Assembly (NCBI GenBank): GCA_045598965.1
Contig: JAZRVH010000009.1
Location: 1-64,000 of the forward strand
DNA length: 64,000 nt
DNA from: RGIG426 sp045598965
GTDB lineage: Bacteria; Bacillota; Clostridia; Oscillospirales; Acutalibacteraceae
Direction of reading: 5' to 3'
Shown: positions 27,685 through 35,768 of the stretch, in pieces
Numbering within the stretch: the stretch's first letter is position 1
Layout of the letters: each line of letters opens with the position of its first letter
Notes under the pieces: model-generated
What the model was told of the DNA's origin: nothing
Seen by the model: only the letters and a program-made list of their open reading frames with translations
Databases searched by the model: none
Program-made: the position numbers and the translations under genes

Positions 27685-28703
27685 TGGGCTTCGAACCACT
27701 GGACGATTTCGTCGACCAGTGCTTTTTTGTATTGTTTGCAGGCGGCTTCGTAGGCGACGTCAAAATCGCTTACACGATTGCCGTCGGCACCAAACAGAAT
27801 GTCCACAACGTCGGTCATTACGGCGTAGGCGGCTTTGGAAAGCCCACTGCCGATACGCTCTTTGTAGTTGGCGGCGTTGGGAAGCTTGACGGTTATATCG
27901 GTGTCTACCCGCCGATAAGAAACAGACAGATTGACGGTGGCGGTGGTTTGTGCCTCGTCGTCTGCCGTGACGGAGTAGTAGATGCTAAAAGCGGTCAAAT
28001 AGCCGTTTTGGTCGAGAGTGAGGTTTAGATTGATATCGCCGAAAGTGTAGACGACTTCGTCGTGGATGCCGCCTAACAAGTAGGCGAGAGCCCCATCCGG
28101 CGAAGTGAGTTCTTCCGACAGAATATCGCCGTTCATCGGCAGGGAAAGCACGGTGTTTTCCTTTTCATACACGATAAGCGGGGAGGAAAAAGCGGCTTTT
28201 GTCAAAGAGGGCAGAGTGAAGAGTGCCGTCTCGGCGAGGGCGAGCTTGCGGTCGGTGAGCTGACGGAATTTTTGGCCATTTTGGGAGACGTATATGGTGC
28301 CGTTTCCGTAATATAGGTTACGCTCAATCACGTCGTTATCCTTGACAATGGACTCGGTGAGATGGTCGGTATATTCTGACGGGTCGTCGGAGGGTTGCTG
28401 GGACGTCCAGTCCATATCCATCGTCCATTCGGTGGCATGGTCGGCGGTTTTCACCGTCGCCGTGCCGGTGAGAGAGGCATCCAGTCCCGCAACCTCGGCC
28501 CGCAGTTTCAGGGCTTTTTCATATAAAGTGTAAGCACGGTCGGCGTCGGTTAATCCTGCGGCGTCGGTGGGCAACGTGGTATAGGCAACGGAGGTTTCTT
28601 CTGACGTTGAGGTGGTATTTTCGGTTTTGCTACACGCCGCAAAGGTTGTAACGCAAAGCGTGAAAACAACGAACAGCGTAAGCATACGAGAAAGCGGTTT
28701 CAT
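27681..28703 (-). CDS. Lipoprotein of unknown function
   Basis: This encodes about 340 residues. ATG 28703 follows AAAGGAG by about 10 bp. The N-terminus is a lipoprotein signal with a lipobox TFAAC, so it should be attached to the outer face of the membrane. A Thr/Ser linker follows, then a mature domain with alternating strands such as IERNLYYGNGTIYVSQNG and a helical end. Some clostridial lipoproteins of this form have LolA/LppX-like folds, but I do not claim that. Its stop overlaps the start of the GT39-like gene, so the two may act together at the envelope. Confidence 0.7.
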   Translation of the reverse strand: MKPLSRMLTLFVVFTLCVTTFAACSKTENTTSTSEETSVAYTTLPTDAAGLTDADRAYTLYEKALKLRAEVAGLDASLTGTATVKTADHATEWTMDMDWTSQQPSDDPSEYTDHLTESIVKDNDVIERNLYYGNGTIYVSQNGQKFRQLTDRKLALAETALFTLPSLTKAAFSSPLIVYEKENTVLSLPMNGDILSEELTSPDGALAYLLGGIHDEVVYTFGDINLNLTLDQNGYLTAFSIYYSVTADDEAQTTATVNLSVSYRRVDTDITVKLPNAANYKERIGSGLSKAAYAVMTDVVDILFGADGNRVSDFDVAYEAACKQYKKALVDEIVQWFEAQ

Positions 28704-28725
28704 CGGCGAGTAGCTCCTTTCAAGA

Positions 28726-29349
28726 TTATTCGGCGTCCTCTGTGCTGTCAGACGGGACGTCCGTCTCGTCCGCCACATCCAGAAATGCGGCGGCGTTGTC
28801 ACGAACAAACGAAATGGCCCCGGTCATCGGGTCTTCTTCGCCACGAGCTTCCATATATGCTACGTGGGAATCCGCCAGCACATTCTCGTCGGCGGCGTTT
28901 TGGAAAGCGTCCCGCAAGGCGGCGGCACATTTTTCGGCACCGATTTGGTCGCAGGCATCGGCGGCAGTGTCCAAAAAACGGAACGAGCCGGTTTGCTGCA
29001 TGGTGTGGAAGTTGCCGTTATTTAACTCGTGGTCACACAGCCACAACGCATAGATTTCCGACCGCTCACGGGAAAGCAGGGGAATGGTGTGATAGGGGTC
29101 GGGTTTTTTCGGGTCTAATTTGCCGTTTAGGTTGGCGACCACCGCATCCAACAAATCGGTGTCGGCGGTATCATCCAACAGCTCACGGGTCATGGTTTTG
29201 TATTGCATGGCCAACAGCTCTGCACGGGCTTTTTGCCCTTTGTCGTAACGGCGATTCATAAGAACCAGCACGATGGCAATCAGAATGAATAGGATGAAAA
29301 TGCGAATCATTACAGAGGCGATTGCCGGGTCAACAGCACAAAAGATCAT
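28726..29349 (-). CDS. Single-pass membrane protein with DMP19/DUF4375-like domain
   Basis: This encodes 207 residues. One membrane helix lies near residues 14-31, followed by basic residues and a cytoplasmic domain. The patch CDHELNNGNFHTM followed by the IGAEKCAAALRDAF helix resembles DUF4375 (DMP19), where a V/L-N-N-G-G-F motif is typical; here the last Gly is Asn. The C-terminus is acidic. ATG 29349 overlaps the rsmI stop by 4 bp and has GGTGG 8 bp upstream. DMP19 was proposed as a DNA mimic in Neisseria; that role should not be transferred here without tests. Confidence 0.65.
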   Translation of the reverse strand: MIFCAVDPAIASVMIRIFILFILIAIVLVLMNRRYDKGQKARAELLAMQYKTMTRELLDDTADTDLLDAVVANLNGKLDPKKPDPYHTIPLLSRERSEIYALWLCDHELNNGNFHTMQQTGSFRFLDTAADACDQIGAEKCAAALRDAFQNAADENVLADSHVAYMEARGEEDPMTGAISFVRDNAAAFLDVADETDVPSDSTEDAE

Positions 29350-30200
29350 AGATATTCCACCAATCGTTTATAGATTTCGCCCTTGGAAAAACCGGTTTGC
29401 AACGCCGCTTCTTTGGCGGCGGCAGAGGCGGAGTTTCCGTCTTTTACAAGGTCGTGGGCGAGGGCGACAGCAAGGTCAAGAGTGAAAGCGGGCGTTTCCG
29501 CTTGTGCGGGAGCACCGGCGATAACGAGCACATATTCGCCACGTGGCTCCTCTTCACGGTAGCGGGAGGCGGCTTCGCCTAAGGTGGTTCGCCATACCTC
29601 CTCGTGAAGCTTTGTCAGCTCACGGATGACGGCGACCGGACGGTCGGCTCCGAATGTGTCCCGCAGGTCTCGGGTGGTAGCACGCAGCTTATGGGGTGCT
29701 TCGTAAAACACCATGGTGCGAGTCTCGTCTTTAACGCTTTTCAGGTGGTCGGCACGGTTCTTTTTGTTGGTGCTTAAAAAGCCCTCAAAGGTAAACCGCC
29801 CCGACGGAAAGCCGGATAATGCCATGGCTGTGGTTACAGCGGTAGGGCCGGGCACGACGGTGACGGGAATGCCCCGTTCGTGACAACTGTTGCACAGCGT
29901 TTCCCCGGGGTCGGAGATGGCAGGCATTCCGGCGTCGGATACAAGCACGATATGCGTGCCGGCCTCCATTTGGGAGAGCAACTGCTCTCCACGGTCACGC
30001 TTGTTATGTTCAAAGTAACTGACGAGCGGTTTTTTGATACCGAAATGGTTGAGGAGCTTTAAGGTGACACGGGTATCTTCCGCCGCAATAAGGTCGGCGT
30101 TTTGGAGAGCCTCTATCCCACGAGGGGAAAAGTCGCTCAGGTTGCCGATGGGAGTGCCGACTAAGGTTAGTCCGCCTTTTTGGTCACAAGACATAGCCAA
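29346..30200 (-). CDS. rsmI: 16S rRNA 2'-O-ribose C1402 methyltransferase
   Basis: This encodes about 284 residues. RsmI methylates the ribose of C1402 in the decoding centre with S-adenosylmethionine. Family motifs are GTPIGNLSDFSPRG at the N-terminus, AAEDTRVTLKLL, SDAGMPAISDPG and PGPTAVTTAMALSG. The start is uncertain: TTG 30200 lies 8 bp after the GGAG of AAAGGAGAG, the ideal distance, whereas ATG 30194 is 14 bp away. It overlaps the 3' end of prmA by about 30 bp, so two rRNA/ribosomal-protein methyltransferases head the operon together. Confidence 0.93.
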   Translation of the reverse strand: MAMSCDQKGGLTLVGTPIGNLSDFSPRGIEALQNADLIAAEDTRVTLKLLNHFGIKKPLVSYFEHNKRDRGEQLLSQMEAGTHIVLVSDAGMPAISDPGETLCNSCHERGIPVTVVPGPTAVTTAMALSGFPSGRFTFEGFLSTNKKNRADHLKSVKDETRTMVFYEAPHKLRATTRDLRDTFGADRPVAVIRELTKLHEEVWRTTLGEAASRYREEEPRGEYVLVIAGAPAQAETPAFTLDLAVALAHDLVKDGNSASAAAKEAALQTGFSKGEIYKRLVEYL

Positions 30201-31093
30201 CCGCCACTCTCCTTTCTGTTAATTACGCAAAAGCCGCATGCCGTAAGGGCGGATATGACATCCTGTTCTCGGGTGTCGATAATGCCGGAGACGAGATAAA
30301 CGCCGTCCTTAGCAAGAAAGCGGGGCACGTCCGGCGACAAGGCACAAATGGCGTCGGCGACAATGTTGGCAACCACCACTTGGAACTGTCCCTCCACGGC
30401 TTCGGCGAGGTTACCGAGCCGCATATCGTAGCGGGGAGCGGTCATACCGATGCGTTCACCGTTTTCAATGGCGGTTTTTACGGCGACGGGGTCGATGTCG
30501 ACGCCGAGGGCACTTTTGGCACCGAGGAGCAACGCCGCCATAGACAAAATGCCGCTTCCGCATCCTACGTCGAGCACGGCGGTGTCAGGGGTGATAACCT
30601 CTTCCATCGCTTCCAGCATCAAGCGTGTGGTGGCGTGTTCTCCCGTGCCGAACGCCATGCCGGGGTCAAGGGTTAAAACGGCACGGTCGCCCATGTCGCC
30701 CGGCTGTTCCCACGAGGGGCAAATCAGCAGTTTTTTTCCTACCGGTTGGGGATGAAAATACTGTTTCCAGTTGGTCGCCCAATCCTCCTCTCGGACGGCG
30801 ACATCGCCGAGGGAAAAGGGAATTTCCGCTTCGGAAAAACGTTCCCGCAAGAAAGCGAGGGCTTCGGCGGGGTTTTCCTCCGGGCTGATATAGACGTGCA
30901 CAATGGCGTGTTCACGGTCACGGGCAAGAAGCTCCTCGTCGATTAAATCAATGTGGGCAATCTCACGTACGGCTTCTTCTAAATCGCCGTAATCCTCGAC
31001 GTAGACGCCGCCGGTTACAACCATCGAAGCGACGGCGGCGGCAAGCTCGGCATATTCACGGGGAACGGTGACGGTGATATCGGTCCAATCCAT
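30167..31093 (-). CDS. prmA: Ribosomal protein L11 methyltransferase
   Basis: This 308-residue cytoplasmic enzyme adds methyl groups to L11. Seen: an N-terminal substrate-binding part, then the Rossmann methyltransferase with MAFGTGEHATTRLML, the SAM loop DVGCGSGILSMAALLLG, and the acceptor motif VVANIVADAI. It is the first gene of the minus operon that runs to argS, with a clear sigma-A promoter 65 bp upstream. The ribosome site is GAAAGGA before ATG 31093. Confidence 0.94.
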   Translation of the reverse strand: MDWTDITVTVPREYAELAAAVASMVVTGGVYVEDYGDLEEAVREIAHIDLIDEELLARDREHAIVHVYISPEENPAEALAFLRERFSEAEIPFSLGDVAVREEDWATNWKQYFHPQPVGKKLLICPSWEQPGDMGDRAVLTLDPGMAFGTGEHATTRLMLEAMEEVITPDTAVLDVGCGSGILSMAALLLGAKSALGVDIDPVAVKTAIENGERIGMTAPRYDMRLGNLAEAVEGQFQVVVANIVADAICALSPDVPRFLAKDGVYLVSGIIDTREQDVISALTACGFCVINRKESGGWLCLVTKKAD

Positions 31094-31156
31094 AGTGTGC
31101 GGTCCTTTCTAATATAAACAAAGAAAATTATATATTATACGCATTATAACCAATAT

Positions 31157-31185
31157 AGTATACCAACTTTTTTCTCGGATGGCAA
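31157..31185 (-). promoter_or_regulatory. Sigma-A promoter for the prmA-argS operon
   Basis: On the minus strand TTGCCA (31185-31180), 17 bp, TATACT (31162-31157), with an extended -10 TG. It drives the ten-gene operon; no other promoter in that operon is obvious. Confidence 0.8.
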
Positions 31186-31225
31186 GAGAAAATTGCAAGT
31201 TTTTAACGGAGAATTGGAAAAAGGG

Positions 31226-31254
31226 TTGCGAACAGGACGAAAGGAGATTATAAT
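31226..31254 (+). promoter_or_regulatory. Sigma-A promoter for the DUF3810 gene
   Basis: TTGCGA (31226-31231), 17 bp, TATAAT (31249-31254). It is divergent from the prmA promoter, with about 40 bp between the two -35 boxes. Confidence 0.85.
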
Positions 31255-31280
31255 AGTGGTGTTGAAAAGGAGGCGACGAG

Positions 31281-32429
31281 ATGGAGAAAGGCAGTTTGGC
31301 TAAGTGGTTTTGGCGAGCGTTGGGATGGACAATTCCGGCGGTCATTGCGTTGCTTTTGACCGGTATTTTGCCTCTTGTGCCGGAGTTTACCGAGCGGGTG
31401 TTTTCTCGGGGGATTTCCCACTTTCTTACAACCACGTATGGGAAGCTTGTTTCTTTAGCTCCGGTGTCGCTGACGGAATACGGAATTTTTGCATTTTTGG
31501 GCGTTATTGTGTTGGCATTTTTGGTGGTTTTATTTAAGACGATTTTGCGGACGTTACGCCATGAGGAACAGCCGGAAAGTCATCCGCTTCGAATTTTGAG
31601 AATATTTGGCTGGATTGTTTCGTTTCTTGTTTTGCTTCACATGTGTGTTTCGGGAGCGAATTATCATCGCCTTCCGGCGGAGGAGCTTTGCAACCTGCAA
31701 GTTCGCCAAACACCGTTGGCTGATGAGCTTTTTGATGTATGTGTGGCTCTGGCGGATTGTGCGAGTACCGAGCGAAAAGCGTTAGAGCAAAACGAATACG
31801 GTCAGGCTCTTTTGTGCGGGGAAATCGGGGAGACGTTAGACCGTGCGGGTGAGGGATATGTGCCGCTTGCCAAGCAGTATCCGTTTTTGGAGCATACGGT
31901 TACTCGGGTAAAACCGGTGACCCATCTTTCACACAAATGGTCGCAGACCGCCGGGATGAGCGGTGCCTTTTTCTCGCTGCTTTGTGAGCCAAACGTCAAC
32001 ATAGATGTGCCGGAAATTGAAATTCCGTTTGCGGCAGAGCACGAAATGGCACATTTGCGAGGGATTGCCAAAGAGGATGAGGCAAACTTCTTTGGTGCGT
32101 TGGCGTGTTTTTCGCATCCGTCCCCCGATTATCGCTATTCCGGGTATTTGCAGGCGTATCTGTACTGCTCGAATGCGTTGTACGAAGTGGACGGCGAGCT
32201 GTGGGCAAAGGCGGAACGGCATTGCTCCAAGGGAGTGGAGAGAGACTTGCTGGCACAAAACGAGTATTGGGATGCCATTGACGCCGGCGAAGTGTATATG
32301 CCGACGATGTCGCCGCTTCGTTATCAGAGCGTGGAGGACAGCTCTTCCAGTTACGCCGGAGTTGTGCAATTACTCTGTGCCTACTATGACGGAGGAAATC
32401 GCTCGTTTTCCTATAAACCGGCTGAGTAA
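31281..32429 (+). CDS. DUF3810 membrane protein with an HExxH motif
   Basis: This encodes 382 residues; AAGGAGG lies 7 bp before ATG 31281. Three membrane helices are near residues 12-35, 68-90 and 110-130. The rest is predicted outside the membrane and contains HEMAHLRGIAKEDEANF, an HExxH zinc-protease signature with a downstream Glu as likely third ligand, which is the hallmark of DUF3810. No substrate is known for this family to me. It is monocistronic with its own promoter and terminator. Confidence 0.85.
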   Translation: MEKGSLAKWFWRALGWTIPAVIALLLTGILPLVPEFTERVFSRGISHFLTTTYGKLVSLAPVSLTEYGIFAFLGVIVLAFLVVLFKTILRTLRHEEQPESHPLRILRIFGWIVSFLVLLHMCVSGANYHRLPAEELCNLQVRQTPLADELFDVCVALADCASTERKALEQNEYGQALLCGEIGETLDRAGEGYVPLAKQYPFLEHTVTRVKPVTHLSHKWSQTAGMSGAFFSLLCEPNVNIDVPEIEIPFAAEHEMAHLRGIAKEDEANFFGALACFSHPSPDYRYSGYLQAYLYCSNALYEVDGELWAKAERHCSKGVERDLLAQNEYWDAIDAGEVYMPTMSPLRYQSVEDSSSSYAGVVQLLCAYYDGGNRSFSYKPAE

Positions 32430-32438
32430 AAAAACAAA

Positions 32439-32483
32439 ACAAAGAGCCCGAGAGTGGTAAAACGACTCTTGGGCTCTTTTTAT
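32439..32483 (+). terminator. Terminator after the DUF3810 gene
   Basis: AAAGAGCCCGAGAGT (from 32442) pairs with ACTCTTGGGCTCTTT (ending 32479) with one G-T pair, followed by T. A-rich flanks mean it could also act on the minus strand for the 32899-32537 gene, whose stop lies about 55 bp away. Confidence 0.88.
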
Positions 32484-32536
32484 TCAGAAAAATTTGAAAA
32501 AGAAGCGTGGGTGTATTTTTGAAAAAGCGAATGAAA

Positions 32537-32899
32537 TTACGCCACCTTATGCAGGGCGACGGACTCTGCTTTTACGGAGGACAGAGCCTGAATTCCGTGG
32601 GTGGCACAGAGGATTTGACGAGCCGAACGGCGGCGTTTTTCCTCACGCCGTTTTGCCATTTTGGCATCCTCGCACAGCACAACTATGCACAGCGAGACCA
32701 TGGCAACACGGAAAGCGGTCAACAGCACGGTTAAAACTGGGAACATTCCCACCTCAAGCACGTTCGCAAGATACAGCTCCAATCCCGCCATGACGGTAGG
32801 GGCAAGAGCAATCGTGCGGGTGAATTCAAAATGAGCACGGGAGTACATCGAAAGTGCCACCGCTCCGAGCACCAAACAACTAATATAATTTAACATCAT
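32537..32899 (-). CDS. Small membrane protein under LexA control, function unknown
   Basis: This encodes 120 residues. ATG 32899 and 32896 both follow GTGAGGA. The first 80 residues are hydrophobic and could form about three membrane helices (near 3-17, 30-50, 58-78) with few charges. After these a strongly basic run KMAKRREEKRRRSARQ would be cytoplasmic. I do not recognise a family. The promoter carries two LexA boxes over the predicted transcription start, so it is expected to be switched on by DNA damage. Small SOS membrane proteins in other bacteria block division or depolarise the membrane (YneA, SidA, TisB), but this one has no sequence likeness that I can see. Confidence 0.7.
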   Translation of the reverse strand: MMLNYISCLVLGAVALSMYSRAHFEFTRTIALAPTVMAGLELYLANVLEVGMFPVLTVLLTAFRVAMVSLCIVVLCEDAKMAKRREEKRRRSARQILCATHGIQALSSVKAESVALHKVA

Positions 32900-32932
32900 T
32901 CATTCCTCACTTTCGGGAAAATCGAACAGAGC

Positions 32933-32959
32933 CGAACATTTGTTCCGAACATCTGTTCT
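32933..32959 (-). promoter_or_regulatory. Two tandem LexA (DinR) operators
   Basis: CGAACATTTGTTCC (32933-32946) and CGAACATCTGTTCT (32946-32959) both match the Firmicutes LexA box GAAC-N4-GTTC perfectly in both half-sites. They are 13 bp apart and share one base. An extra half-site GAAC is at 32924. They lie just downstream of the -10 box. Confidence 0.85.
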
Positions 32960-32960
32960 C

Positions 32961-32988
32961 ATTATAATCCCTTTTGCAAAAAATGCAA
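32961..32988 (-). promoter_or_regulatory. Sigma-A promoter of the LexA-controlled gene
   Basis: On the minus strand TTGCAT (32988-32983), 16 bp, TATAAT (32966-32961). The expected start point, about 7 bp downstream, falls inside the LexA boxes. Confidence 0.75.
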
Positions 32989-33019
32989 GTGTTTTTTGAA
33001 ATTTTTTTGAAAAAATTTT

Positions 33020-34114
33020 TCATTTTTGTGCCGGGAATCCCAAAATACGTTGATATAGAGCGGTTTTTATGCTGTCGATTTTTTCGAAATTCATGGCGGA
33101 TTTGTAAGGGGATTCCAGCAAATCGTGGGCTTCTTTTGCATTTTTGAGTGCTTCGGTTGCCGCCAAAATCATTTCTCGTTCGACTTTTTTGTCGAATGCA
33201 GCTCGGTTTTTGTTCGCTGCAATGACGGTTTCGTCGTACGCCCGCCGCAGATGTAAGGTGCGGGAGGGATGCAAAATGGAAAACGTGCGGTCGGCGGTGA
33301 CGAATGCGGTTCCGAGCGAGGGAAACAGCAGATGAGAAATTGTGCTTTGTGAAAGCGGATGCGGACAGAGAATGCGAGGCAGGTCTCGCTTTGCGGCGGC
33401 GAGGCAAAGCTCGTTCAAAAGAGCGGGAGCAGCCGCCGAAAAGGGGTCGTCGAGGAGAAGAATTCGTGGGCAAAGCAAGGATACGGTTTCGGAATATGTA
33501 CAAAATCCTTTTGGGGTGACTGCGGACAAAAACCGTCGCTGTTCGCCGCTGAAATCGACGGGATGTGTCGGCTTTGTCAACTCCGTTTGCACAAGACGTG
33601 AGGCGATTTTTTGAATGGTTTTGTCGTTGCGGGCACGGGCAGATAGAATGCCTCTGTCTTCGAATGCGGCACAGGCCCCTGTAAGATAGCGGCGGGCACG
33701 GGCGTGGGCGGCGGCGTTTTGCGATTTGGTGTTGTTGATGGTTTCCCGCTTTGCGGAAAGCAGGGAGGGATTGAGTGCGTCGCCGAGCGAGACAATTTCC
33801 TCTTTTATCCCCCATTGCTCCGGCTCGAGAACATGGGGAGCGGTGGCATCAAACACACATACGTGACGGGCGGGAAGATGAATGCCGTCGAGGGAATCGG
33901 GGTCGGAGGAGCAGGTGTATTCTTCCACGAGCTCACCGTTTTCCCGGAACATGGCGGCAAGTGAACGCATAAGCGTGGATTTGCCGGTTCCCGGCCCGGA
34001 TTTAATGAGAAATGCGTGGGCGTCAGGGTGGGAGATATAGAGGTCTTTCGGGAATCCGATAAAGCCGTTTTTGGTGGATGTTCCCATAAAAAAGCGAGGA
34101 ATTTCGGTGTTCAT
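33020..34114 (-). CDS. PRK06851-like P-loop ATPase with a degenerate second half
   Basis: This encodes 364 residues; AAAGGAG lies about 10 bp before ATG 34114. The N-terminal half has a Walker A motif KSGPGTGKSTLM near residue 40, then YTCSSDPDSLDGI and VFDATAPHVLEP, which are typical of the clostridial PRK06851-type proteins. Those have two P-loop halves. Here the second half begins around PRILLLDDPFSAAAPALL and the expected GxxGTGKST is lost, while the later CPHPLS and FPSLGTAFVTA parts remain. So the second site is probably non-catalytic. Cytoplasmic; role unknown to me. The next gene downstream has its own SOS promoter. Confidence 0.7.
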   Translation of the reverse strand: MNTEIPRFFMGTSTKNGFIGFPKDLYISHPDAHAFLIKSGPGTGKSTLMRSLAAMFRENGELVEEYTCSSDPDSLDGIHLPARHVCVFDATAPHVLEPEQWGIKEEIVSLGDALNPSLLSAKRETINNTKSQNAAAHARARRYLTGACAAFEDRGILSARARNDKTIQKIASRLVQTELTKPTHPVDFSGEQRRFLSAVTPKGFCTYSETVSLLCPRILLLDDPFSAAAPALLNELCLAAAKRDLPRILCPHPLSQSTISHLLFPSLGTAFVTADRTFSILHPSRTLHLRRAYDETVIAANKNRAAFDKKVEREMILAATEALKNAKEAHDLLESPYKSAMNFEKIDSIKTALYQRILGFPAQK

Positions 34115-34200
34115 TTTACAGTCGCTCCTTTCGTTTTTATCACCCTATGCGGCGGACAAAAAATCGGTGCAAAAAAATCGGGAAAAAACGCCGTTTTCTC

Positions 34201-34229
34201 TTGCAAATGGAGAATAAAAGAGGTATAAT
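34201..34229 (+). promoter_or_regulatory. Sigma-A promoter for proS
   Basis: TTGCAA (34201-34206), 17 bp, TATAAT (34224-34229), about 65 bp before the proS start. The leader is too short for a T-box. Confidence 0.82.
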
Positions 34230-34294
34230 AATCTAAATATTGTGTTTATATAAGAAAACGCACTTGTAAAATACACCGAAAGGCGGTTAAATCT

Positions 34295-35734
34295 ATGGCA
34301 GACAAGCAAAAAATGGTGGACGCCATTACCTCTATGTAGGAGGATTTCGCAAAAAGGTACACCGACATTGTGAAAAAGGCGGAGCTGATTGACTATACGA
34401 GCGTCAAGGGCTGTATGGTCATTCGCCCTTACGGCTACGCCATTTGGGTGAATATGCAAAAAATTCTCGACGGGATGTTTAAGGCAACGGGACACGAAAA
34501 TGTGTGTATGCCGATGTTCATTCCGGAGAGCTTGCTCAATAAAGAAAAAGACCACGTTGAGGGATTCGCTCCCGAGGTGGCGTGGGTGACCCACGGCGGT
34601 AATGAGCCGCTTGAGGAACGCCTTTGTGTGCGTCCTACCAGTGAGACGCTGTTTTGCGAGCATTATGCGAATATTGTGCAATCCTATCGTGATCTTCCCA
34701 AGCTGTATAATCAGTGGGTGAGCGTGGTGCGGTGGGAGAAAACCACCCGTCCGTTTTTGCGGTCTCGTGAATTCCTGTGGCAGGAGGGTCACACCATTCA
34801 CGCCACCGCTCAAGAGGCGATTGAGGAAACGGAGCAGATGCTCAACATCTATGCCGAATTCTGTGAGCGGGATTTGGCAATGCCGGTGGTAAAAGGCCGC
34901 AAAACCGACAGCGATAAGTTCGCCGGTGCCGAGGCAACCTATGCTATCGAAGCACTGATGCACGACGGCAAGGCGTTGCAGGCGGGCACGTCCCACTATT
35001 TTGGCGACGGGTTTGCACGTGCGTTTGGTATTCAGTATTCCGACAAAGAGAATAAACTGGTGTATCCGCATCAAACGTCTTGGGGCGTTACCACTCGCCT
35101 CATCGGTGCGGTGATTATGACCCACGGTGATGACAACGGCTTGGTGCTTCCGCCGGCTGTGGCACCGGTGCAGGTGGCGATTGTTCCGATTGCTCAGCAC
35201 AAGGAGGGCGTGCTGGATGCCGCTCGTGCCGTCCGTGACCGGTTGGCAGAAAAATTCCGTGTGAAGCTGGACGACAGCGACAACTCCCCGGGTTGGAAAT
35301 TCAGTGAGTATGAAATGCGTGGCGTGCCGGTGCGTTTAGAGCTTGGGCCTCGTGACATCGAGGCGGGCAACTGTGTGTTGGTTACCCGTCACAACCGAGA
35401 GAAAACTGTGGTGTCTCTTGATAACTTGGAAGAGGCGATTGCCGAAAAACTGCAAGAGGTGCGGGACGGTTTGTATGCGGCCGCTCTCGAAAACCGTGAA
35501 AAACGAACCTACGATTGCAAAACGATTGACGAAATCCATGCAAAGCTCGCCGAAAACGGCGATGGTTTTGTCCGTGCTTTGTGGTGCGGCGATGAGGCGT
35601 GCGAGGACAAAGTGAAAGAAATGACCGGCGTGGGGTCTCGCTGTATTCCCTTTGACGGGCAGGGGCAGGAAGGCACCTGCGTTTGCTGTGGCAAGCCGGC
35701 GAACACGCTGGTATATTGGGGCAAAGCGTATTAA
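34295..35734 (+). CDS. proS: Prolyl-tRNA synthetase with an in-frame TAG at codon 15
   Basis: This class II synthetase of the archaeal/eukaryal type charges tRNA-Pro. From ATG 34295 (AAAGGCGG upstream) the frame reads MADKQKMVDAITSM, then TAG at 34337-34339, then EDFAKRYTDIVKKAEL. The text on both sides is ordinary ProRS, and I expect Glu at the TAG position from the usual SMEEDFA. The rest is intact: motif 2 around RPTSETLF, motif 3 around LELGPRDIEAG, and the C-terminal zinc site CGDEAC with CVCCGKP. Without read-through, translation could only restart at GTG 34370, which loses 25 residues and has no good ribosome site. Note that TAG joins GAGG into a GGAGG-like site with no start codon behind it. 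It could be a nonsense mutation, a sequence error or a decoded UAG. Confidence 0.88.
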
Positions 35735-35768
35735 ACCGCACGACTGCATAGAATAAAGGAGAATATCT

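Noticed and set aside
34230..34294. A T-box riboswitch before proS (and before argS or leuS)
   Set aside because: The proS leader is only about 60 bp, and argS and leuS start within operons. No T-box sequence TGGNACC was seen.
34340..34375. Restart of proS at GTG 34370 using GGAGG at 34339-34343 or AAGG at 34354-34357
   Set aside because: GGAGG is about 26 bp from the GTG and AAGG about 12 bp; the lost residues look like normal ProRS. Kept as a fallback only, so I list the full frame from 34295.
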